Assembly (NCBI GenBank): GCA_024364735.1
Contig: JAGFNQ010005201.1
Location: forward strand, 72,247-136,246
Reading direction: 5' to 3'
DNA length: 64,000 nt
DNA from: Boesenbergia rotunda
Lineage: Eukaryota > Streptophyta > Magnoliopsida > Zingiberales > Zingiberaceae
Part shown: positions 35,812 to 48,200 of the stretch, one piece after another
How the letters are laid out: each line of letters starts with the position of its first letter
How positions within the stretch are numbered: position 1 is the first letter of the stretch
Translations under genes and position numbers: made by a program
Notes under the pieces: model-generated
What the model was told of the DNA's origin: nothing
The model's database searches: none
What the model saw: the letters and a program-made list of their open reading frames with translations, nothing else

Positions 35812-38800
35812 CTGCTTACAAATGAAAAATTAAATCCATCACGAAGCACAGGGAATTCTGTAGCTCAGTGATAGCGACTGAAGAACTTACAGTGTGTGAC
35901 ATGAAGATTTTGCCGGTTGCATTGACAGAATTCAAGAGACTTTGATTCAACTTAAAGCCATTATCTGGATCATTTTGTGGAGGAATAAGGCGAAAACATA
36001 CTAGTGAAAAGGTCCGAGGAGTCACAACCTACGAATTTCAATTACTGGTGACTATTCTGAGGATGCTATGCAGGAATCAGAAAAATAAAATAGTTAAGTC
36101 CTAGACTCCTAGTCAAGTACCAGGGAGAAATAAATTTTAAAAAATTTTCTAGGCAACCAACCAAAGCATAGTTTTAACTTTAATAACACCCCAGTATATT
36201 GCGACTGCTTTAGCACGAAACTACATACAAAGGAGATTCAGCCATATACTGCAAGTATACAGTCATGCATAATTATGGATGCCTTTACCAAATTCTTTAT
36301 AGTTACAAGTTGCATCTTAGGGCAAGAGTAAAGTATGGTCATTTTATAATAGATTACAGAAGTGTACCAAATGTGTCACCCTGGTGGCCTCCAATAACTG
36401 CCCCACACCATTGGGAGCTAGGCATCACATAAGAGGGTAATTCCTCAGACTTTGCCGCGATTCGACCCTTGCTCAATTCTGCAAAGCTATCATGTGATAA
36501 CCAACTCGGCTATGCCCTGGAGGCACAATAGGTATTGGAAGATGAATGAAGTCTAAGTGGTTGTAATCAACCAAACATTTGGCAGAGGAGAAATCCAATA
36601 AGTGCTAACAAATAAAAAAAATTCAATAGGTATTAGCAAATAAGGAAGAACCAGAGGCGATATCTCTTGGCAAACGAGAAGTCCTAGTATGTCGTGGTCA
36701 ACTAACTACCCTACACACGAGAAGTTCTGGGAGGTAAGATCTCTTAGCATGCAAGTTGTGAAAGACTATGAGTGACTTGTATTTTGACTGGGTTGGATAA
36801 TATGCCTCAGTCGAATCTTCTCTTGACATGCAAATTATGAAACACTACGAGTGACTAAGATCTCTTGGAGGTCGAATCTTGGAGGTAAGATCTCTTACTC
36901 ATGCGAAGATTGAAGTCAATGACTTCATATTCAGTCAACTAATATGCCTTAGTCCTAGAAGTTGACTAATGGTGGATTGTTTGCAAAGAGAAAGGTCCCT
37001 ATTTTGGGTCGGGTCGACTAGATGAAAATATGCTTGATTACTCGACTAGGCAGTCAACTAGAGATTCACTTCTAGAGAATATAGTGTTCTTGTCAAGGTT
37101 TCGGTCCCAGACTGGAACGATACGGTTTCGGTATCGTATCGTGTCGTGCCGGTATGGTTTCGGTATTTATATATATATATATATATATTGATTATTAGAT
37201 AAATATATTTATTGTGTATAATTTAAAAATAAGTTGAATATTGATTTTATATAAGTTCTCAAATTATTAAACAACCTAATATTGTTAGAAAAAATAATTA
37301 AATATAATTTTTTAATAAAATTGATCTATTAATAATTCGAATTAAAATTGAAACATTATAATATGCTATAATAACTAATAAGTATATAAATTAACTAAAA
37401 TACTACTTTATATATAATAATTATATAAATTAATTAATTTAAATAATATATATATAATGATAAAAATATTAAAATGTTAATTAAATACTAAAACATTAAA
37501 AATAAAAAATATCAAAATATAAAATTGAATTGTTACAATTTTTTTAGATTTTAAAAAAAAATTTAGAATTTTTAAATAATATTTTAAAAATTCAGAAAAT
37601 TAATTAATAAACTTATTTAATTTTTTTAATTTTAAATATAATTTTATATATTTATTAGGGTGATATTTAAGTAAGAAAATTTTAGATTTAAATAAATTAT
37701 TTTATTATATTTTATATTGCAGTTGGATTTAAAGTGGGAATTATTATATTTAATAAACAAAAACTGGAGCCCTAAACGCGTTGCGGACGAGGCGGACGAA
37801 GAGGAGCGCAAGGGCGTCTAGCAGCTCCAGCGCGTCCGGCGGCACTTCCGGCGAAGCTGGAGGAGTCCCGCGATGCCTCCGGCATCGCCTGCTCAACGCA
37901 CGTTGTCACTGCCGTCGCCGCCGCTCGCCTCCGTGCCTCGCTGTAACTCCTCCGATTTCGTTGTCACCGCCGCGAATCACGCTGTTGCCACTCGCCGCTG
38001 TCGCCGCGTGCGTGACACTGACGCTCGCGTCGAAACGCGAGGCCTCGTCGAGCCGGTTTCGGCGCTCAGGCGGAACGAAACCGTTTCACCTGTTTCGGGC
38101 GAAACGGTTCGGCACCATAAACCTTGGTTCTTGTTCTATGATGAGTCAATTAAACCTCAGATTAGATCAGCAGACTAATGAGGATGAATAAATCAACTAC
38201 GTCAAGATTGCCTGAGTTAAGTTTGTATGCTTATCCAGAGGAGTCAAGTGACAAGTGTCAGAGTCAACTAGTAGGAACAATCAATTGGAAATATTCCTAA
38301 TTGACTAAAGGCAAAAATAGATGAGACAAGTTTTGCATAGATCAAGCTCCAGTTGGCTAATGGCTTAAGCCAATCAACTCACGTGAATTTAGAACTGAGA
38401 GAGCTTATCTATAGTTGTTTGGAGGGCTATAAAATAAGGTGCAAGGTATGAAATAACAACAATTCTCGGATAAAAAGATCTTGCTTTCTTGTTTTCTCCA
38501 CAACAATTTGTTTTTATTGTTCATTTTTATTTGCCTTCTTTCGAGCTTAAAGTCTTTAGCTAAGCCTCCAAATTTTTGAAATTTTTTTGCTACACTTATC
38601 ATATATTTTATAAATGTTTTGCAAAAAGTTTCTCCACCTCAGCACCTCCAAAAAGTTCCATGAAGGGGCAAGTTAGTAACTTTCAAGAGTTGGCTCATCA
38701 TATGAGTCCATAGGCAGTGAAGTAGGAATGAGGTTCCGAACTATGTAAAAAGCCGAGTCTTCTATTGCTTTCTTTATTTACTGTACATTTATATTTCAAC

Positions 38801-41800
38801 TGCTATAAATATAATTTATACTTTTTATTCAATTGCTATAGGTTTAGATTTTCTTATTGCAACGTCATATTCGATCCTACACTATACATTTGGTGCTCAT
38901 CTGATCATGTTTTAGAGATAATTTTTTCCTTAAATAAATTGTTTTGTTTTTGATTAAGGAGTGATTCATGAAAGTAGTCATTTTCCATATGTTATCCCTA
39001 TCCATCTACCATTAGCATTTTCTCTTGTCTGTATGGACCTAGGTTGAGCTATGCCTAAACTGTTGGAGCTATGCCTACACTATACATTTGGTGCTCATCT
39101 GATCATGTTTTAGTGATAATTTTTTCCTTATATAAATTGTTTTGTTTTTGATTAAGGAGTGATTCATGAAGTAGTCATTTTCCATATGTTATCCCTATCC
39201 ATCTACCATTAGCATTTTCTCTTGTCTGTATGGACCTAGGTTGAGCTATGCCTAAACTGTTGGAGTAAAAGGTGATATCGCTCATCCCAAGCTGTCCATT
39301 ATCGTCGGTCTAATGGCAAGATACAGACAAGTAAATGACGAGAGATATTTTGCCTTAGCGCAGCAGCCCTTTGCATGGGGAGGTCAGACACCCAACAAGG
39401 CATTTTGCACCCGCCCGTAATTGACCCCAAAATCTATTAGAGCAAACACTTATGCAAGTACTAACTGCGTCAACCCGTGGGAACAACTATGTCTAGACTG
39501 AGATAGATGATTTTGTTGTCTCTCCACACTAATCGAAGATAACTATTGGAGTGATGAAGATTTCTCATTATATTTCCAAAAAGTTGCCAATCAACTCAAA
39601 TTTTTAACTAGGTTTCTTTTTAGTGACAATTCATTTTGAGTAATCAAAGATACACCATTTGATAAAAAATAATTAACAAGGTATTTTTTATTTGCTATCA
39701 TGTGACTTTGCTTGCTTGAGACATTATCTTTATTTTGAAACTTCTTTTTTTATACAAGTTTGTAATCAGTTATCCTAGATGACTCTTGTATTCTTCTTTT
39801 GATAAATCACCATTCTAATATTTAATTACTCTTCTCACTGCACCTCTCGCACATCTTATCATCAAGGTGTGTCACACCTTTGTGAATATACCTTTAGGAT
39901 GAAGTATTTTGGCTTGAGCAGAATGATCAGTTTTTCTTTTGTTTTTAACTGACATTGTTAACCATTCAATGACTAGTTAAAATGTTTAACTAGGGCATTT
40001 TTTTTTTCATTCTCGATCTACTTTACATAGATGTAGCTAAACTTCACTATACATCTCATTCCTCATGCTTTGCCTGGGACCAAAAAATGACACTTATGCC
40101 TGAAGATGCAATAAAAGTAATGAAAGATTATTTTCATAACAATAAATCAAAAACTCCTACAAATATTCAATATTGGGATCAGTAGTCGTATATGCTAGTC
40201 GGCCCAGACAACCATCAAAATTTAGCTAAGCTATCAATATGAATTTTAACCCTATTTGAGATCAAAAGAAGGACAACAATCATATACTCAACCAAATAGT
40301 TGGGACAAACACAATTGATGATGATTATGAGACAGGTAGTAGTAACAACTCATTTGTTTCATTAAATGTTGAAGTTTCCCATCGTGGATATGGTTCATAG
40401 GTATTAGTGTATTACCAAACGAAATCCTTAAAAAAATCAAACAAACAATATGAAAATATAATGTCTATGAGGTATAGAAATATTAGTTTTCTGAGCAAGC
40501 AAAGACAATAATTTAACCCACATTATTATACATAATAAAATGCTGCTTCAACAATCCAAAAATCAAAGCAGTATGTATAAATAAATGTCACCAAACCAAG
40601 CATCATATGGTTTAAGAACTTCTAATGATAGCTCCACCAGATGTCAAAGACTTATTGTACTTTTACCTCAAATCTCGAGTCATAGCCAATAAGTTGTTCA
40701 AATAGTTCAGCTAACCGTATGTGATTCCTAATGTAGATTTGCAATTTCTCCACACCATAAAGCCTCAAAACCAACCATAGCTTTAGAGACCTGCATGTTT
40801 ATTGAATAACAGTGAAATTAATGATCTATGTGGATCAACCACTTTTTTACTTCATTTTCATATTACATCAGGTAAAGACACAAGGAAAAAGACCAAAGAG
40901 AGTAAAGATTGATTAATTCATATCATAGCTCTATAGGTGGAGACCTTGAGGGTTGTATTAGACATTTCATCATAACACTAGCTCAGCAATCTCACGTTGG
41001 ATCTTAACAATCTTAGAATAATAGTCCCACATGGAGACTTTTCATGAACCTTTTATTCATCTCCTTCTCTACTTTGAGTTCCAGGGAGGCTCTCTTGATA
41101 TCATAGCTCAAATGGAATGACACAATGTATGATGAATACTAATTTTCTTGTCCCCTTTGTTTCATCATCTTCTAATCGTGGGATAATATTCATGTAATTA
41201 ACCCTGAAGTTGGAACTTACAGTGGTTGTTTCGAACAACTTAGCTCTAAGTATATGCATATGGCAGGCCAATCACCAATGCAGTGTGGGAGGGGGCAACT
41301 AAAAAACATTCATAGTGGAAAAAAGCACTACTGGTATTGAAGCAAAACCTGAATCTGCGTCCAAGAGGAATCTGCCAATCTTTAAAATCTACCACAGCAT
41401 TTTCCTCTGAGGCCTAATTCACATAACAGCAAAATGCATAAATGACAGGTTCTCACGATATCAAATATATTTTACACAATGAAAAGTGAAGAATCACACT
41501 TCTATATGATTGTTGACACAAATCACAATAGAGAGAGGCACAGGAAACTGTAAGCTTAGGGCATTAAGTGTGTGGTATTGCTGACTTTCCTTCAGCATAT
41601 ATTGTTAGTTGTAGTTCCTAGTATCAAAAAACAAATTCAGAGAACTTCATCTGTCATAGACCATGTATTGTTACTGTCAAGGAACATAAAAAAAAGTGTG
41701 ATAGGCACACCATGTGCAATGTTATTTTGTTCTTGAAGGGTATATACAAACATATAGGCAATCCATAGGAATTGGCACAGCCAATAGAGAGGTGTGTGGC

Positions 41801-42195
41801 TCAAACCAACTTCCATCGGAAGAGACAGAGGATGTAGGGATAAAGTCGCTTGTGCATGGTGGTCTGAGTAGGAAAGAAGAGGCAAACTTGATGACTAAAA
41901 GCAGCACGTACAAATATTGGTAAATAACTTGGAAGTCAAAAACTCCAAAGCCTGAGCAAAAAATGCAAAATGGGTATAAAGGAGAATAGCAATAAATAAC
42001 GAAGGTTAACATGTTCTTTAAATTTTAACCTTTAAAATTTCTTATCATAGTTTACTCTTAAATTATATAGTTTCATAAGAGGTTTTTTATTTTTCCTCTT
42101 TTACTCGCACAATTTTTCCCACTGTGAATGATCCACAATTCACCCTATAAAGGATGCATCATATATAAGAGTGGATAACCCACAATCCACCCATA

Positions 42196-42254
<59 letters not shown>

Positions 42255-45200
42255 GCAAGTCTAACTCATGCGGAGTGGGGCATGACACTTGACCTTTGTT
42301 TGAAGGTGGGGCAACCTTGCCATTTGGTAGGCCAACCTCGATTGTAAATTGATGTAGAATTTTGTTTGGTTGTAGGTAAATCTTGAAAATTAAACCTTAT
42401 GTTAGAAAGTTAATTGACTTAGGTGTGTGGATGATTGAATTGGGAAACCTTTTGTTTAAAGGAAAGTCAACTTAACTTTTTGGTGAGTCAACCAAAGTTG
42501 GTAAATTTTTAATAGCCAACTTTTTAAAAAAAAAGTTGGATTTACCTTATCTTTTGGTAGGTCAAAATAAGGATGATCGAGGCAAACAAGCTTTTATAAG
42601 TCTACTTGGAATCAAACCGTTGGATCCTAACAGTCATAAATGCTTGATCTAAGTCATTCTAATTATATATAGCTTGACATAAATTTATTTTCCAAACTAC
42701 TTTTTTACTATTGTAATCATGGTTCAAGCCTTTTGGTTGTCATTTAGCATCAAAATAAACAAAAAAAAAAAACACTCCCTAAGCTCTCGTAATTTTACTA
42801 GAGTTTAAATATAACAAAAGAGCTAGGAAGTGTCAATCCAATGTTTCATCTTTTGAATCCAAATTTCTCATAATATCTTTCTCACCTATATGGCTAGATC
42901 TTTATCTATAGAATGAAATGGAAGTGCTTAGACTCTCTTATACTCATTTTTGTATCTCCGAAAAGAGTAATTATTTGTAGAGGGTATCTGATACAATCTC
43001 CATACCACATCATCAACCCATGGTGGCACATCAGCTCATATGGTCACATAAGAAGAACATCATTTATACATATACCAAAAATGCATAACACTTGTACTGC
43101 AATGCATATAATAAGGAAGTTGGTTGTAACTTCCATTTATAACTACCACCAATTTATATCTATATATAGTATTTAGGACTAACAAGGAGGCATGATAAAA
43201 ACATTGTTATTTGTTTTCTGTATTCGGAGGTTTGTCCACTCCATAAGGACAAATAAATATATTGTAAAAATTCTGCATGATCAGTGAGATACATATTTGT
43301 TTCTGTCAAAACAAATTGTCTCCAACAATTTGTGGGGAATTGATACGATCTCCATGCCACATCATCAACCCATGGCACCACATCAGCCCATAGTGTCACA
43401 TAAGAAGAACATCATTTATACATATTCTAGAAGAACCAAGAATGCATAACACTTGTACTATAATACATATAATAAGGAAGTTGGTTGTAACTTCAAAGTT
43501 GATCATCATTCTTGCGGCTCATACCACCCATTGTAGAAATATGGGCTTGTGATTTGAGGATAGCCACATCAGTGGCTAACGCATCCAAACTATTAAGTTT
43601 GGAATTGATAGCCGTAAGTTGTTGTATGATGGCCTTTGGTATAGGTGGCGGAGAAGAATGTACAGGATCATCTGGAGTCGGATCGAGTATTCACCATTGT
43701 GGCAGCGGATGTGGGTAAGGATTTTGATGGCTCTAATACCAAATTGTTAGAGACAATTTGTTTTAAGGGAAACAAATATGTATCTCACTGATATCATGCA
43801 GAATTCTTACAATACATTTGTCCTTATGGAGTGGACAAACCTCCTAATACAGAAAACAAATAACAATGTTTTTATCATGCCTCCTTATTAGTCCTAAGTA
43901 CTATATATAGATATAAATAGGTGGTAGTTATAAATGGAAGTTACAACCAACTTCCTTATTATATGCATTGCAGTACAAGTGTTATGCATTCTTGGTTCTT
44001 CTAGAATATGTTTAAATGATGTTCTTCTTATGTGGCAGTATGGGCTAATGTGGCACCATGGGTTGATGATGTGGCATGGAGATCGTATTAGTATCTAAAA
44101 ACAATTTGTATTGTTGCTAAAGGTTATCTAACAATGAAGGTTTGCTTGGATTGTTCTGTGAGGTATCTGGAGACCAGGTATTGTTTAATAGGTAGCTTGA
44201 TGCTTAGATTATTGCTACAGGGAGTCTAGTGACAATGATGTGCTCATATGGTTGAGTGGTTGCCCATTTGTAGAGCATTGTTCTAATGCATCGTTGAATT
44301 AGCTTTTAGTAGATTGGGTATTCAGGACCATAGAGTAGGAAGGGGTAGTTACAAACCATTGTGTTATTGCGTGTGTTATATTTATTGTTTTTCTTGCTTG
44401 ACACTTGCACACATTATGCAATTAGATAAAAATTTTACTACTATTTGTTTGAGTTTGCTACTAGTGCAAAGAACATTTAGTTGGTTATTCACCTCCCATC
44501 CCGCTCTCCTAATCCTCAATCCCTATAGCTAGGTCATCAATCCTCTACATAATCTTGCAACAAAACTATTAGCACATTTTCTATTATGGCCTTCTCCACA
44601 TGCATCTACAGTAGCCATGTTGATTAGTTAAGATAAAAGATCAATGGCAGAGTGACTCCTATAACTTAGGTAATATACATTAATTATATTCAAGTCAACA
44701 AAAACTTGTCTTGAGATGTGTCCAAGGATAAAGCGCACTAATACATATGAAAAAAAAAACAAACCTTATTCTTCAGAAACTCAGGATAAGTGGAAAGGCA
44801 TTGGATCAAAGCACTTCGGTCCTGTTGTCAAGTAGTAATATTATTAGCCACAATCAAACTTTATCATCTCAAAAAGCAATCTGAGTGTCAACTTCTTGGA
44901 AGTTTGCTTCTGCAATGATTTATAATCAAACAAAACATCTTAGTTGCTTAAATGACCGGTTTCAAAGTGGAAACAGTAGTCAATGAAGTATAAAATAAAT
45001 AAGATGGTTTCAGCTGGCAATCTATTGGAGAACATTTGAACACAAGGAATTGATGGTAGGTAAAAGGAAAGTTAAATATTAGGACAAGAGTATTATAGAA
45101 ATCTGCTTCTCTATCTAATTATTTCTTAGGAATGAATTTCCTACTTATTATTCCACGTTTTTAATAGTACATTCTTCTGGTGTTGCCTTAAGAAAAATCT

Positions 45201-48200
45201 AAACTATAAATTCACCTGACACGCTTTCTTCAAAACTTTGACAAAGCCACGTACTTAATTTTGATCTAATGATTAAGCCATAAGCAATAAAAGACTGATA
45301 TATTTTTTTGGATGATCATTAAACAGTTATTGCCAGTTAAAGTAATAATCCATTACTACATCTTTTTTCAACTCTCAATATCTGAGAGATAAACGGCAAG
45401 AAAATTCTTCTATTAACAACAGCAAAAAATAGAAAGATCAGATGGATTTTCCAAAGGCTAAGTTACCACACATGTTATGTAAACTACAATGGAACAAAAA
45501 AAAAACATTCTGCTAAATAAAGCATTGTACCAAATTTCCAACATCAGATGATTGCTTTGATCAATTAATTTTTGTTCAGACAGACATGATGTACAAAAAC
45601 AATTTACATGAAGATCCTCACTTGGGACTAGTTTTATCAGAGGCATAAGGCACTCACACATCCCTTCATATATATCATGCTCCCAGCCCCAAGAAAAATT
45701 AAACAATGAGTACAGATGCAAGAGTACAAAATAATCAAGCATCACAAAAAGATCACGTACAATGTAAAATTTTGAAGTAATACACATGGCGAGCTCATTA
45801 GTTAGTAAATTGACAAGCACAAAGTGATGCAACTAGAATACTGAATGCCAATAATGCTGCTTATCTTTTCAGTAGTATTGCAAGATAATGCAGTTTATTT
45901 TATCACAAACAATCATGTATGGACACACCTTTACCCAGAGCACTGAACAATCAAAATTTGTAAGAAACCATTTATGTGCATTCATGCCAAATGAATCTGC
46001 TTCTTCAACACCATCGATATGATAACGGTACTCTGGACAAATACAAACGCTGCCAGCATGTGCAGCATCCACATGAAACCACAAGTCAAATGCCTAAAAT
46101 GAAGACATAAAAATAAGTACCAATCATCAGTGATTCCAGGAGTAGAATGAAACATTAGTAGGTTTCATTTCTTATCCATACCTTTGCTAATTTTCCAAGC
46201 TCAGACAGTGGATCCACAGCTGCCGAGGATGTGGTGCCAACCTGGTATTGAGATATCATTCTGAGCGTATTTTTTTTCATACGTATTTGTTATAAAGAAT
46301 AAAAAATAAAATGTTCCTTAGAGAATTCTGCATCATACTCAAGTGAATGTCAAATGACTTTCAGTTAATTCCTGCAGCATCTTTCTTAAGTTATATAGAA
46401 GTAAGAACATCAGATGAGGATTGAAGTGGAAGTGTGAACCAGTGAGAACAGCACATAATTAGTGACATGTCTGTGTCTCTACCAGTCATTTGCTCCAAAG
46501 AAATAGAAGCTCTTAAGCTTGAAAACAGTGTTTATTAACAAAATAAAGAGCTACTTAAGATGGAAAAATAAAAAATGATATAATAAAGAAAAAGTGGATA
46601 CGTAGGAAAGTAAATTGTTCCTTACTGTGCCACATAAAAAAAATGGTATCAATCCAGCCAATAAGTCATCAGAAATAGCTGTGGAAACTACTTCGGGAGA
46701 AAGAGCATAGTTTGAACTAGAGTCAGTCTTCAGAACTCTGACATTCTCAGAAAATATTCCTGCAATCTTCAATTAAGGAATTTTAACAACATAACAAGCG
46801 ACGTTACAAAATGATACTAATACTAACAAAAAATATAAAACTACTAAACGCTTAAAAGGTTTCTGTATGATATTCATATCAGCCATCATCATAATCCTAG
46901 TTTTAGTATTCAATATATAGCAGTAGAAACTTCACATATTTCCAATACCTTTTCCTCCTCTTGTGACTCAAAACACATTGTTAAATACAAATGCACACAT
47001 GATCAATATTAAAGTGAAAATAGAATACAACTAATCACAACAAAAACAATGAGGTATATGTGGTTTGCCGAACCTGCTGCTACATCTGCTGCCTATATCC
47101 AATGTGTCACTACTAAATTATTCACTTGCACGAAGTAATGAAGTAAATCTCTACAAGGAATATGATACAATGCTTAACCTCCTCATAACAAGCAGCTACA
47201 GAGCACTTAGTGAAACCCCTTAAGTAGACTCTTCCTAGTTGAGTCATGTTATATTATTTAAAATTTCAAGGACGTAGTTGCAAAATTTTTAGTTTTTTTT
47301 TTTTTTTGAAAAAGTGCAATTAAAAACCCCAACTCTGATTCTTCTTCCTCCGGGGTGCATGCTCCTCCTGCCCCATGAATACCACTCACCACCACCCATC
47401 CCTTCCCATCCTGACTTCTCTCATGAAACCCCAAACTCCTTTCCTCCTCACACCATCAACACCACACCAAATTGCTGCCCCCGCCACCGCTGTCGCCAAC
47501 ACGGCGTCATGTTGCTACTGCACTCTAACGCTATTGTAGTAACCCTGCAACTCCACTATCATCGTTTTTAGCCCAAATTTTCTAGTGAAGGGAACCTCAA
47601 CCCCTCATCCACTATCATTGCCCCTAGTTGTTGCCAATGCTCTCTTCTTTAAGCATTCATAGGTTTTGAAGTTTTGGACCTGCCAAAATCAAATTCTAGG
47701 TGTGCCTTATCATGAACCCTTCGATGACATTCATAGGTTTGTCCTTTTTTACATTTAAATCGATTTCTAGGACTACCCTAGCATTCATAGGTTTTGGAGT
47801 TTTGGACCCTTCAATGGATCAGGTGAGTGTTCCTTCTTATTTCTAAATATCAAAGTAATAAATCAGATTAAATTATTCATATTATAAAGCTTTGACACTG
47901 TAATCAAAAAAGACTCTTGAGTCTTTGTGTGTGTGGCTTCGACCATCTTATACGAGATGAATTACTAATTGTGTGGATTGCATTATCATGTGAGATACAT
48001 TTTGAGTGGATTGCGACCATCTCACATTTCCAAGGGAGCAACCTCTTTTTTACCTTGAATTATTAAAAGTATGCAAAATTGCTCATTATTTGTAAAGGAT
48101 TAGACTCAATATCAGGTGGTTTGTGGCTGACCAATATTACACACCATCATTTAGCTATTGAAATTCTTTTCCTAATCATAGGTCACATATAGAGCTAAAT

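Noticed and set aside
37781..38191. 136-codon GC-rich ORF
   Set aside because: Lies in the GC-rich block of a hAT element and runs across its end; two overlapping frames equally open, no similarity recognised.
42984..44095. Interpretation as a simple MITE or foldback element
   Set aside because: The arms contain a TATA-like region and CTCCAACA ends and sit next to a TGGTATTAGAGCC primer site, so they are LTRs; the 5-bp duplication also fits a retroelement.
45458..45832. 124-codon minus-strand ORF near the PLP exon, candidate exon of copy B
   Set aside because: It has no family motif, and exons 7 and 8 join in phase without it.
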